A stretch of DNA of 45,135 nt from Rhizobiaceae bacterium (GCA_030065115.1 JASJDO010000002.1:1-45135), one strand, 5' to 3'; numbered from the stretch's first letter, positions 33,858-42,319 are shown. Notes: generated from the sequence alone by a model not told the origin. Numbers and translations are program-made.

Positions 33858-35735
33858 ATGCGTGGAAGCAATTCCAACCAAATGCAGGGGAAGTCAAAAA
33901 GCGAAGCAAAACAAAACTCTACCTCGGACCGGCTGGAGGCATTGGAAGGCAAATGGGCGGCGCAGGAAGCCAGGTGGGCAGCAAGGGAAGAGAAATGGGA
34001 AGCCCGGGAGGAAAAGTGGGATGCCAAAGCGGAACAATTCGCTGATAACCCCGAAAAACTAGCTGCTCTTGAGGAAAAATGGGATTCAATTAGGGAGAAT
34101 TGGGACGAAAAGCGTGAGCAGTGGGATGAGAAACGAGAAGAGTGGGATGAAATAAGAGAAGAAATATCTTCTGCTTCAGAAGGAGGTGTTTCATATGATG
34201 CAGAAAGCAATACCTATTCGGTTCCGACAGGCACTCCGGCAGCAGAGGTAAACACAATCATTGTGGGCGCAACCGCCGGTGCTACCATCGTTTTGCTCGA
34301 TGGTGTCCATGAGTTCTCAGAAACAATCCAGATCAATCGCGATGACATTTCGATTGAGGGCGAAAGTGAAGAGGGAACCATTCTCAATTTCACATTTCCT
34401 GAGGGAACCGGTGCCAACGCCATTGAGATTTCATCTGGTGCCGAGAAAGCCAAGTTTTCCGAACTGACTGAGTCTGTCGAAGCTGGGGCGACCGAGATCA
34501 CCATTGCCGATGCATCATCTTTAAGCGCAGGCGATGTGATTTATATCAGCCAGGCAAATACGGAAGAGTATTTGGCAGAAAACGGATGGGACAATGTTTC
34601 TTTTGAGGATGCGGACAATCGTCCCTTTCGCGAGATGATCATCCGCGTTGAGGCGGTTGAGGGAAACACTATCACTCTTTCATCTCCGTTGGCATTCGAC
34701 TTTGATGCGATGGAAGCAGATATCTTCAACATTGAGATGCTTGAAAATGTATCGCTTGAAAATTTCACAGTGACATCAGGCCTTGATGCGGAAACGAACT
34801 ACAACGACTTTGTGAACACATACCCGGAGTTCGACAAGACATCCGTCATCTATGTTGAAGGTGTCGATGGTATGGAGCTCTCGGGTATCACGATCATCGA
34901 TACGCCCAGTACAGCTTTTGATTTCAGAAGTACCATCGATTTGACCGGCGACAATCTTTACGTCAATGGCGCGCATAATCTTGGTGGCGGCGGCAATGGC
35001 TATGGTTTCCAGCTTTATGAGACATTCGATGCCTCATTGACGGATCTGGAAATCTACAACGTGCGCCATTCAGTCTTGTTCTCTTCATGGCATGCTGAGG
35101 CCGGGAACTATATTGAAATTGCTTCGACCAACCGGGATGTGAATTTCCACGGGTCACCGGATATCGGCAACACAGTAATAGTAGGAACTTCGATTCTTGA
35201 GTATAGCCCAGATCAGCACACTGGAAGCGGTAATGGCTTTTGGAGCATCGTTAGCGGAGGAGGCTCGCGACACGCCGGCATAGATTATGACGATGAGAAT
35301 TCCGTCGTTTTCACACATGCAGAAGGGTCAACAGGTCGGGATACCATTTACGGGGCTGATGGAGGCTCCTACTTTGATGGCAATGGTAGTCAGGATATTC
35401 TGATCGGCGGCAATGGTGATGATACCATCATTGGTGGTTTGTCACGCGATCTTCTCACCGGTGGAGAAGGCGCAGACATCTTTGTTTTTGAAGTTGGCGA
35501 CTCTTTTGACGTCATCACGGATTTCTCTGGTGATGAAGAAGGCGATACAATCTGGTTTACAGGTGAACATGATCTAGTGACGTTCGAAGATCTAGACATA
35601 TCACAGAACGGCGAAGACACGGATATCGTCTATGGCGGGAGCAGTAAAATCACACTTGCCAACTATGACATGGCTGCTCTTGAAGCCGGGTTCTTTGTTT
35701 TTGAACCGGAAGATCTGGCCTCCTATTTGGTTTAG
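33858..35735 (+). CDS. RTX beta-helix protein with Trp heptad stripe
   Basis: A 625-residue protein with no signal peptide. Residues about 26-103 form a helix with a hydrophobic residue every seven positions: L26, W33, W40, W47, W54, F61, L68, W75, W82, W89, W96, I103. About 115-490 is a right-handed parallel beta-helix (pectate-lyase-like: NTIIVGATAGATIVLLDGVHEFSE...). About 500-560 has RTX calcium repeats (GGNGDDTIIGGLSRDLLTGGEGADIFVFE). This points to type I secretion. GGGAG at 33847-33851 fits ATG 33858 (six bases), not ATG 33852. No ABC exporter is nearby. The polysaccharide substrate, if any, is unknown. Confidence 0.82.
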   Translation: MRGSNSNQMQGKSKSEAKQNSTSDRLEALEGKWAAQEARWAAREEKWEAREEKWDAKAEQFADNPEKLAALEEKWDSIRENWDEKREQWDEKREEWDEIREEISSASEGGVSYDAESNTYSVPTGTPAAEVNTIIVGATAGATIVLLDGVHEFSETIQINRDDISIEGESEEGTILNFTFPEGTGANAIEISSGAEKAKFSELTESVEAGATEITIADASSLSAGDVIYISQANTEEYLAENGWDNVSFEDADNRPFREMIIRVEAVEGNTITLSSPLAFDFDAMEADIFNIEMLENVSLENFTVTSGLDAETNYNDFVNTYPEFDKTSVIYVEGVDGMELSGITIIDTPSTAFDFRSTIDLTGDNLYVNGAHNLGGGGNGYGFQLYETFDASLTDLEIYNVRHSVLFSSWHAEAGNYIEIASTNRDVNFHGSPDIGNTVIVGTSILEYSPDQHTGSGNGFWSIVSGGGSRHAGIDYDDENSVVFTHAEGSTGRDTIYGADGGSYFDGNGSQDILIGGNGDDTIIGGLSRDLLTGGEGADIFVFEVGDSFDVITDFSGDEEGDTIWFTGEHDLVTFEDLDISQNGEDTDIVYGGSSKITLANYDMAALEAGFFVFEPEDLASYLV

Positions 35736-35943
35736 GTTGTCGCGGAGTGCATGAAAAATGCGAAGCGCCTTGTGTTGGCCTGAATTTAAAGCCATATAGC
35801 GGTCATCGAACTATTTTGCCGACGACGACTCTTTTCTGTATTGCCACTATGGTAAACCTAACGGCTTCTTTTTCTCAAAATTGACGATCTACAAAGCGTG
35901 GCCAATTCCGGTTGCGTTTATCTACCCACGAGAGGAATTATCC

Positions 35944-36153
35944 GTGACACCAGGTACAGTAAAATTTTATAATGATCAAAAGGGCTTCGGCTTCATTCAA
36001 CCTGAAACAGGCGGCGCTGACGTCTTTGTTCACGCAACTGCATTGGAGCGTTCAGGAATGAGTGCCTTGGCGGAAGGCCAGAAAGTTGAATTTACAACGG
36101 CTGTTGATAGCCGCAATGGCAAAACTGCAGTGGATCAAATTCAGGCAGCTTAA
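35944..36153 (+). CDS. cold-shock protein (CspA family)
   Basis: A 69-residue cold-shock domain: [33 protein letters not shown] contains both RNA-binding motifs (KGFGFI and VFVHA). Cold-shock proteins melt RNA structure. The start is GTG at 35944, seven bases after AGAGGA (35931-35936). The 208-base gap before it would hold a long leader, common for cold-shock genes, but I found no recognisable cold-box. Confidence 0.92.
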   Translation: MTPGTVKFYNDQKGFGFIQPETGGADVFVHATALERSGMSALAEGQKVEFTTAVDSRNGKTAVDQIQAA

Positions 36154-36175
36154 GCTAGAATCGCAATTTTCAAAT

Positions 36176-36195
36176 GAGGCCGCAGATGCGGCCTT
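36176..36195. terminator. hairpin between convergent csp and DUF2306 genes
   Basis: AGGCCGC (36177-36183), loop AGAT, GCGGCCT (36188-36194). T-run is poor on both strands, so termination is likely but weak; the position between convergent stops supports a bidirectional role. Confidence 0.6.
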
Positions 36196-36197
36196 AT

Positions 36198-36701
36198 TCA
36201 TGTTCGCGACTTTCGAATAGAAATGATCGTAGCAACTAGAACGGTGATGCCTGCACTCAGTGACAGAAGCATTAGGCTTCCGCTTTGGATTTTTACATCC
36301 ATAAGACCTGCGAGAAAAATGTCGTAGTTCAGCCGGCCGGGCAGGAAGGTAAAGCCACCTGCAATGATGTTCCCGCCGATGAAGACAGAAATCAGCGTGC
36401 GTTTGTGATCTCCGATCCGTCCTTTGCGTGCAAAATAAACTGCCAACGTCAAACTGATTGGAACAATAATTGAGAAAATATGTATGGGGCTGAAAAGTCC
36501 CCAAGTCCGGATTTCGTGAATAAACAAGCCTGTCAATGATACCACGAGCATTAGCGCCATCCATGCTCTGCCTAAGCGTTTATGTATTGGAGTTCCCTTG
36601 GGCCTTAGAAAGACAACAGAGCCAATAAAGAGCGCCAGAAACGCTGAAATCATGTGAACCTGAACTACAGGGTCTGCATGCAAAAAAGCCTGAACGTTCA
36701 T
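36198..36701 (-). CDS. DUF2306 membrane protein
   Basis: A 167-residue protein with about four hydrophobic helices: VQVHMISAFLALFIGSVVFL, AWMALMLVVSLTGLFIH, IFSIIVPISLTLAVYFA and the C-terminal SLMLLSLSAGITVLVATIIS. The motif KGTPIHKRLGRAW and IGDHKRTL match DUF2306, whose function is unknown. ATG at 36701 has AAGGA seven bases before it; the ORF could extend to 36737 but lacks a ribosome site there. It is divergent from the LytTR regulator, its likely controller. Confidence 0.78.
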   Translation of the reverse strand: MNVQAFLHADPVVQVHMISAFLALFIGSVVFLRPKGTPIHKRLGRAWMALMLVVSLTGLFIHEIRTWGLFSPIHIFSIIVPISLTLAVYFARKGRIGDHKRTLISVFIGGNIIAGGFTFLPGRLNYDIFLAGLMDVKIQSGSLMLLSLSAGITVLVATIISIRKSRT

Positions 36702-36722
36702 ATCGAAATCCTTGACGTTTTG
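36693..36722 (+). promoter_or_regulatory. candidate LytTR binding site (two direct repeats)
   Basis: AACGTTCAT (36693-36701), 12 bases, GACGTTTTG (36714-36722). The first repeat matches the LytTR consensus [TA][AC][CA]GTTN[AG][TG] at all nine positions, the second at seven. Start-to-start distance is 21, the classical spacing for LytTR dimers. It overlaps the DUF2306 start codon and lies upstream of the LytTR gene. Confidence 0.6.
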
Positions 36723-36756
36723 TAGTTGCGTGAACATTCTCTAGAAGAACAAAACG

Positions 36757-37596
36757 ATGAGTAGCAGGCGCTTGGATACTTCAAAGGCAAACTACGCCAA
36801 CGAACACAGAGAATTCGTCAACCTGTCGCCTATGCAATTCACGCGTCGCGAAATGCGCAGAGTTTTTCTGAATCCCAAATTTTGGATTGGTTTTGTGGCG
36901 GTGGTTTTGGTTTTGGCAATCAGCGGACCATTTTACACAGCCATAAATTTAAACTTTGCAGAGCGCCTTTCGTATTGGGCCTTGATCTCTGGCGTGAGTT
37001 TTGTGCTTGGCCTGTTTACATCGCTTTTTGTTGGAGCCTGGCTTTATCATCAAGGTTTGGGACGGATGGCTGCTCAAAGCATATCTGGTTTCCTGGCAGG
37101 CCTTCCGATTGCCGGGTTGGTGTGGTTTAGCGGAGTGTTCTTGTTCGGACTGAACCCGGCAGACACACTTCTCAAGTTTATCATTTTGGTTTTGGAGTGC
37201 GGGTTAATCTCGGTAGTTGTTGCCATGTTCTTTTGGATGTTCCGAAACAGGCGCATGGAGACTGCAGTAGCGAATACCAATCAGACGATCTCTCCGTTTC
37301 TCGACCGCCTCCCCTTGGCTTTGGGAAAGGATATTATTTCGATCCAGTCTCAGGATCATTATCTGCGAGTAACAACTGTTGCTGGAAGCGACATGCTCTT
37401 GATGCGGATGGCCGATGCTTGCAGCGAACTTGCCAATTTCAAAGGAATGCAGGTTCATCGGTCGTGGTGGGTCGCTCTTGACCATGTTCGTTCTTTTCAA
37501 AAAGCATCCGGAAAAGGAACGCTGGTTTTATCCGACGGACAAGAAGTGCCGGTGAGCCGAGGGTTTTTGAAAGCAGTGCAGAGTGAATTAGGATAA
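36757..37596 (+). CDS. membrane-anchored LytTR-family regulator
   Basis: A 279-residue protein with four membrane segments (about 41-62, 70-95, 107-130 and 139-160) and a C-terminal LytTR DNA-binding domain (about 175-279). Seen there: PLALGKDIISIQSQDHYLRVTT, MRMADACSELANFKGMQVHRSWWVALDHV and SDGQEVPVSRGFLKAV. LytTR proteins usually carry a receiver domain; here it is replaced by helices, making a one-component membrane sensor. ATG at 36757 follows closely on the divergent gene with a 55-base gap that holds the candidate binding site. Confidence 0.88.
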   Translation: MSSRRLDTSKANYANEHREFVNLSPMQFTRREMRRVFLNPKFWIGFVAVVLVLAISGPFYTAINLNFAERLSYWALISGVSFVLGLFTSLFVGAWLYHQGLGRMAAQSISGFLAGLPIAGLVWFSGVFLFGLNPADTLLKFIILVLECGLISVVVAMFFWMFRNRRMETAVANTNQTISPFLDRLPLALGKDIISIQSQDHYLRVTTVAGSDMLLMRMADACSELANFKGMQVHRSWWVALDHVRSFQKASGKGTLVLSDGQEVPVSRGFLKAVQSELG

Positions 37597-37597
37597 T

Positions 37598-37978
37598 TCA
37601 AGTATTCAGCAATCCTGTTAATTCTATAACCTCGCCGTGCGCCACAACTTTACTCCCTTCATTGTAGGTAAACTTCATACCTTCGTATATTTTTTCACGA
37701 TAAAAAGGCTTTCTCTCTTCCAAGATTACATACATTTCAGCAATCTTTGTCCCCGTAATCGGAATATTTTGAGACGTATATACACCCGGCTCTTCAATGA
37801 AAAAGGGGTGAATCATGTGAAGATAACCAGTGTCGTCATCACCTAGGAACATTACGTCCCAACGTATTGGATTATGAGGAGGGGTTTGTCTTCCACCTTC
37901 GGCTGCGGTGAGTATTCGAATACTCGCAATAAAATCTGATTTGTAAAATTTAATCTGGCGGAATGGGTCATCTGTCAA
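37598..37978 (-). CDS. small protein with EF-Tu-domain-like beta barrel
   Basis: A 126-residue protein. The segment FIASIRILTAAEGGRQTPPHN...RWDVMF followed by YEGMKFTYNEGSKVVAHGEVIEL resembles domain III of EF-Tu-type beta barrels (ILxxxEGGR, EG..V..G.V). No GTPase domain is present. Its ATG overlaps the stop of the lytic transglycosylase gene (37975-37978), so it is co-translated. I do not know its function; the fold assignment is a guess from the motif order. Confidence 0.5.
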   Translation of the reverse strand: MTDDPFRQIKFYKSDFIASIRILTAAEGGRQTPPHNPIRWDVMFLGDDDTGYLHMIHPFFIEEPGVYTSQNIPITGTKIAEMYVILEERKPFYREKIYEGMKFTYNEGSKVVAHGEVIELTGLLNT

Positions 37979-39201
37979 AACCTGCCTGCCAATCCCCTGT
38001 CCGGGAAGCAGGTAGGCTTCAGCCCGTTCTTTTGCTGCCAGTCGCCGATCGATCTGCGGGTTTTAAAACCAGCCAGGCCGTCTGCACCACCGACATCATA
38101 GCCCTTCTTGATCAGACCGTTTTGTATGGCCATGACATTGCCGCGCTTGAGACCGGACACAGACTGAAACCCGGCGACAAAGGGTTTGTCGGTATATTGA
38201 ATCCGATCGGCAACATTGCCGACGAAGAGGGCGTAAAGGTCGGAATTGTTGTATTTCTTGATCACATAAAAATTTGGTGTTGCGATAAACGCCGGGCCTG
38301 CGCGACCTGCTGGCATTAGCACACCCCCATTTTTCCCAAGTTCCGCGTTTGGAAATGCTTTCCCGGAAATTCGGGTGACACCTGCCTTTGCCCAATCACG
38401 GATTGGGCGCATCTGATCGGGTCCTTCTAGGGCGCAGGAAACATTTGCTGGAATTGCTGCTTCATATCCCCAATCCCGACCACGCTGCCATCCATATTGC
38501 GAAAGATAATTGGCAATTGAAGCGAGTGTATCCGGGACTGAGCCCCAAATGTTGCGCTTGCCATCGCCATCATAATCAACCGCATATTCGAGATAGGATG
38601 AAGGCAGGAACTGGGGTTGCCCCATGGCTCCGGCCCAGGATGATTTCATAGAACCTCGGGTGGCATAGCCTTTTTGCAGGATTTGAAGTGCGGCCAGCGT
38701 TTCCTTGCGAAAGAGGTCTTTGCGGGTGGACATGAATGCTTTTGTGGCAACCACTCTCACCGCATCATGGGGGATTTTCGCTCGACCAAAGGCGGACTCG
38801 CGACCCCAGATCGCCAGTATGATACGACCTGGAACGCCATATTGTTTTTCAATGCGCGTGAGTAGGGCTTTGTGTTTGTTAAAAAGCTGTCGGCCTGAAC
38901 GCACCACGGGTGCGATGTTGTTCTCATTAAAATATCGACCCGGTGAACGAAATTCTGCTTGGGCCTGCGGACGGGATGGTTTTGCCTTTGTACCCGGTGG
39001 AACCAGATCGGGCAGCTTCCAATTAAGCGTAACGCCCTTGAATGCTGAATTGAAAGTGCGTGATGAAACACCAAGCCTCTTCGCTTCCGGCCAAAGATCG
39101 TTTTTCAACCAGGTTTGAAACTGACGTTCGATTTTTTGAGTGTTCTGCGCGTAGGCTGGAAATGCTAAGGTAACTAGAAGCAGTGTAATAAAAAAGCGCA
39201 T
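37975..39201 (-). CDS. lytic murein transglycosylase (MltB family)
   Basis: A 408-residue periplasmic enzyme with a signal peptide (MRFFITLLLVTLAFPAYAQ). The catalytic Glu135 is in IWGRESAFG; SWAGAMGQPQFLPSSYLEYAVDYDGDGKRNIWGS and DTLASIANYLSQYGW are MltB signatures. The C-terminal region (about 335-408) holds a peptidoglycan-binding domain (NGLIKKGYDVGGADGLAGFKTRRSI). It cuts glycan strands between MurNAc and GlcNAc. AGAGGA precedes the ATG. It is followed by a coupled small gene. Confidence 0.92.
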   Translation of the reverse strand: MRFFITLLLVTLAFPAYAQNTQKIERQFQTWLKNDLWPEAKRLGVSSRTFNSAFKGVTLNWKLPDLVPPGTKAKPSRPQAQAEFRSPGRYFNENNIAPVVRSGRQLFNKHKALLTRIEKQYGVPGRIILAIWGRESAFGRAKIPHDAVRVVATKAFMSTRKDLFRKETLAALQILQKGYATRGSMKSSWAGAMGQPQFLPSSYLEYAVDYDGDGKRNIWGSVPDTLASIANYLSQYGWQRGRDWGYEAAIPANVSCALEGPDQMRPIRDWAKAGVTRISGKAFPNAELGKNGGVLMPAGRAGPAFIATPNFYVIKKYNNSDLYALFVGNVADRIQYTDKPFVAGFQSVSGLKRGNVMAIQNGLIKKGYDVGGADGLAGFKTRRSIGDWQQKNGLKPTCFPDRGLAGRF

Positions 39202-39267
39202 GGCAAATCCTCTTGATTCGCCAAGGCTAACTAAAAATATGGATATTTTGAAGTTTATAGGGAAACA

Positions 39268-39771
39268 CTAGCTGCTTCGTAAATGCATCAATGCTTTTTC
39301 TTCTTCGCCGATGCGGACATAGAGCATTGCAGCATTGAGAGCTGTGAACAATAGTGCAATCCACCAAAGGCCAAGCGCCATGGGCGCGACGATGATTTCT
39401 GCGATCACCAGCATATAGTTCGGATGACGAAAGTATTTGAAGGGCCCGGCCAGCACCAAAGGTTCGTCCAGGACAATTATCCGGGTGGTCCAGCGCTCAC
39501 CAAGTGAGGTTAGTATCCAGACGCGTAAGCCTTGCAGCGAGGCAAAGAGCGCCAGCCAGAACATGTTCACCTCTTGCCCAATGCCAAAGACGACAAGTGC
39601 TATAATCCAGGCAGTGTGCATGGAAACCATGACCGGATAATGCGAGGCACCATGTTCCTGAGCCCCACGGCTCAAAAGTCGTTCAGTGTTGCGTTTCGCA
39701 ATTACAAGCTCGCTCAATCTCTGCAGAATGATGAAGCCAAGGAAAAGTGTAGCGCCGGTTGAGATAGTCAT
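39268..39771 (-). CDS. isoprenylcysteine carboxyl methyltransferase-like (BpsB-like)
   Basis: A 167-residue integral-membrane methyltransferase. Three to four hydrophobic helices surround the ICMT signature AGPFKYFRHPNYMLVIAEI (RHPxY) and the C-terminal EEKAL. In Bacillus subtilis the similarly paired BpsB O-methylates alkylpyrones made by type III PKS BpsA. Its ATG overlaps the stop of the PKS gene (39768-39771), so the two products are made together. Isoprenylcysteine itself is not a plausible bacterial substrate. Confidence 0.82.
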   Translation of the reverse strand: MTISTGATLFLGFIILQRLSELVIAKRNTERLLSRGAQEHGASHYPVMVSMHTAWIIALVVFGIGQEVNMFWLALFASLQGLRVWILTSLGERWTTRIIVLDEPLVLAGPFKYFRHPNYMLVIAEIIVAPMALGLWWIALLFTALNAAMLYVRIGEEEKALMHLRSS

Positions 39772-40820
39772 GCTGCGATATCCATCGGCACGAAACTGGC
39801 GGTAAAGCCAGGGCCAAGAGCGCCAAGCATCATCGGGCCGGTTTTGCCTTGTGAGACCACTTCATCCAGCACAAACAGTGCCGTTGGCGCTGACATGTTT
39901 CCATAGTCGCGAAGCACTTTCCGTTCCGCGTCCAGTGTTCCGGTTTGGAGTTGCAGCGTTTCTTCAAGTGCTTCCACCACTTTTGTCCCGCCGGGATGGA
40001 AAACAAAACGCGCGAGATCGTTTTGGCCAATTTCTGCTTTGGCCAATGCCGTGTCAGCTGCATCTTTCATATGCTCCAGCGCAAATGCGGGGATCGAACG
40101 ATCAAAAATGACGCCGAGACCGGTTTCGTCTACGTTCCAGCCCATAATGTTCAACGTGTCAGGCCACATATGCTCGCTGCCTGTTCCAAGGCGAATTTCT
40201 TTGTCTGAACCGGGATCGGAAGAAAGGACAGCCGCCGCTGCGCCATCCCCAAACAGAATGGTTGCGACGATATCGGCTTTGGAAAGCCGGTCAGAACGGA
40301 AGGAAAGCGTACAGGCTTCCATTACGACTAGCAGAACGTTGGCGCCTGGGTCGGCGATTGCCAATTGTTGAGCAATCCGAAGGCCGGTCACGCCACCCGC
40401 ACAACCAAGGCCGAAGATAGGTACTCGCTGGATATCGCTCCTGAAACCGAGTTCAGCAGCGGACAAAGCTTCAAAGGTTGGTGTTGCGATTCCGGTTGAG
40501 GATACTGAAACAACAATATCAATTTCATTCGCAAGCTTCTCTGCTTTTGCCAAAGCCTCATTTGCTGTTTTGGAAAACAGTGCTTTTCCTTCTTCGAGAT
40601 AGAGCGAATTTCGGTCGCTCCAGTCTTTCGGATCATCAAACCATTCAATAGGAGCGAAAGAATACCGCTTTTCCACACCTGACGTTTTGAAACTTGCAGA
40701 CATGCGTTCAAATTGCGCAAAGCGTGGGCCGAGAATTCTGCGCGCGTTGCGCTCTACCAGATCTTGGGGCAATTCATGGGGTGGCGTGCAGGTTGCAACA
40801 GAATTCAGGAATACAGACAT
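39768..40820 (-). CDS. type III polyketide synthase
   Basis: A 350-residue chalcone-synthase-fold enzyme. The Cys-His-Asn triad is Cys140 in FGLGCAGGVTGL, His275 in FVFHPGGTK and Asn308 in YGNMSAPTALF. Other signs are VVSVSSTGIATPTFEALSA and LGALGPGFTASF. Bacterial members extend acyl-CoAs with malonyl-CoA to alkylpyrones or alkylresorcinols. Coupling to the methyltransferase gene suggests a methylated alkylpyrone-type lipid. A 9-bp hairpin lies just before the ATG. Confidence 0.92.
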   Translation of the reverse strand: MSVFLNSVATCTPPHELPQDLVERNARRILGPRFAQFERMSASFKTSGVEKRYSFAPIEWFDDPKDWSDRNSLYLEEGKALFSKTANEALAKAEKLANEIDIVVSVSSTGIATPTFEALSAAELGFRSDIQRVPIFGLGCAGGVTGLRIAQQLAIADPGANVLLVVMEACTLSFRSDRLSKADIVATILFGDGAAAAVLSSDPGSDKEIRLGTGSEHMWPDTLNIMGWNVDETGLGVIFDRSIPAFALEHMKDAADTALAKAEIGQNDLARFVFHPGGTKVVEALEETLQLQTGTLDAERKVLRDYGNMSAPTALFVLDEVVSQGKTGPMMLGALGPGFTASFVPMDIAA

Positions 40821-40824
40821 CGAT

Positions 40825-40847
40825 TTTCTCTCATGGTTTGAGAGAAA
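40825..40847 (-). promoter_or_regulatory. hairpin covering the PKS ribosome site
   Basis: TTTCTCTCA (40825-40833), five bases, TGAGAGAAA (40839-40847) as seen on the plus strand: nine perfect pairs ending four bases before the PKS ATG (40820). On the mRNA the GAGAG ribosome site would be inside the stem. It may alternatively be a DNA operator. Confidence 0.55.
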
Positions 40848-40966
40848 CCTAACGCCGCCCGCTTTAACTGCCAGTCACAAGTCATTGACGAGGTATCACC
40901 ATTGTTTGCACATTCGAGAGCGAATAAAACCTGCATCACTCCGTTCAGCATCAATGGGGCCTGATG

Positions 40967-42025
40967 TTAGTAAGGCGCTGGATATTGCCGGTAGACCGCA
41001 AGAATGTCGGACATCACTTCATCACTCAGCTTCAACTCCGCTGCCTCGATTGAGTTCGAAAGCTGTTCCATTGAAGTTGCCCCAAAAATGACCGATGCCA
41101 TGAACGGTCTGGTCAAACACCATGCAAGCGACATTTGCGCAAAGTCGAGCCCGTGTTTTTCAGCTATGGCCTGATAGGCCGAAACTGCGGCGTGAGTTGT
41201 TTCATTCCAGCGACCGCCAAGATTTGCGACTGAGACATCGGCGCGCGAGCCTTTTGGGCGCTCATCTCCCGTGCATTCCGCATATTTGCCAGTAAGAAGA
41301 CCGCATGCGAGCGGTGAAAAGGACAGAAGGCCCAAATCCTCGTGATGGCTTAGCTCAGCCAAGTCGAGATCATAAATCCGGCACAGGAGGGAATACTCGT
41401 TCTGGATAGTAGCCATACGTGGCAGACCATGCTGCTCAGAAAGACGCAGCCATTGTGCTGAACCCCAGGCACTTTCATTGGAAAGTCCGACAGCACGAAT
41501 CTTGCCTGCCTTCACATGCCCATCCAGCGCCTCAAGAACTTCCAGCATGTTATCAAGCGTTTGTTGTGTATCTTGTCCTGTCGGGTCGAACGTCCATTGC
41601 TGACGGAAGTGATAGGAACCACGGTTCGGCCAATGAAGCTGATAGAGGTCAACATAGTCAGTCTGAAGACTGGTCAGGCTATCGTTTAGTGCGGCATCGA
41701 TTGTGGCTGGTGAAATGGGAGCGCCATTTCGCACATGCTTAAAACCAGAACCTGAAACCTTGGTAGCGATGACCACATCCCCGCGGCGCGCCTTGTTTTT
41801 CGCAACCCAAGTTCCGATGATGCGTTCCGTATCGCCTTGCGTCTCGGCAGACAAAGGTGTGGTTGGATACATCTCTGCGGTGTCGATAAAGTTGATGCCA
41901 TTATCGAGCGCATAGTCGATTTGCTCATGGCCTTCTGCTTCGCTGTTTTGAGTGCCCCAGGTCATGGAGCCAAGGCAAAGTTCACTCACCATAATGCCGG
42001 TGCGGCCAAGTTCATTCTGTTTCAA
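40967..42025 (-). CDS. aldo/keto reductase (Tas-like)
   Basis: A 352-residue NADPH-dependent reductase of the AKR superfamily. The catalytic tetrad is visible: Asp and Tyr in FIDTAEMYP, Lys in VIATKVSG and His in LYQLHWPN. The N terminus KQNELGRTGIMVSELCLGSMTWGT and the C-terminal ASVIFGATSMEQL are typical of the Tas/YajO group. The start is probably TTG at 42025; a GTG at 42079 adds 18 residues of unlike sequence, and the next ATG would cut the barrel. It lies 146 bases upstream of the PKS on the same strand, but no function in that pathway is shown. Confidence 0.85.
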   Translation of the reverse strand: MKQNELGRTGIMVSELCLGSMTWGTQNSEAEGHEQIDYALDNGINFIDTAEMYPTTPLSAETQGDTERIIGTWVAKNKARRGDVVIATKVSGSGFKHVRNGAPISPATIDAALNDSLTSLQTDYVDLYQLHWPNRGSYHFRQQWTFDPTGQDTQQTLDNMLEVLEALDGHVKAGKIRAVGLSNESAWGSAQWLRLSEQHGLPRMATIQNEYSLLCRIYDLDLAELSHHEDLGLLSFSPLACGLLTGKYAECTGDERPKGSRADVSVANLGGRWNETTHAAVSAYQAIAEKHGLDFAQMSLAWCLTRPFMASVIFGATSMEQLSNSIEAAELKLSDEVMSDILAVYRQYPAPY

Positions 42026-42109
42026 GTGATTGGTGTCCCGAATATAAAAGTGCCCGAACCATAAGCATGGTCCGGGCACAGCGCAACAGGCTGAGTTGCG
42101 CTCTGGGGC

Positions 42110-42319
42110 TCAGCGATTGTGCAAACGTGTGTGTAGCTCTTTAATCTTGTTGCTTGCAGTGCGCTCACATGCGCACGGAATAAATGCGTGGACTAACGCA
42201 GCAAGGCCTGCAACAAACAGCGAGCATGCAAATTTCAGTGCAAAGCCAAGATGCTCGAAATACGTTTCATCAACCGACTGTGGGTGCTCGATGAATGCTC
42301 GGTGAAAAAATTGTCTCAT
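42110..42319 (-). CDS. DUF6356 family protein
   Basis: A 69-residue small protein (MRQFFHRAFIEHPQSVDETYFEHLGFA) with one membrane segment (FALKFACSLFVAGLAALVHAFIP) and a Cys/Arg-rich end. The pattern FxHP.SV.E.YFEH and the following hydrophobic helix match DUF6356, of unknown function. AGGAGA precedes the ATG, supporting translation. Confidence 0.75.
   Translation of the reverse strand: MRQFFHRAFIEHPQSVDETYFEHLGFALKFACSLFVAGLAALVHAFIPCACERTASNKIKELHTRLHNR

Noticed and set aside
33761-34210. Ser/Phe/His-rich minus-strand frame opposite the Trp heptads
   Set aside because: Its repeats are only the complement of the heptad-coding repeats.
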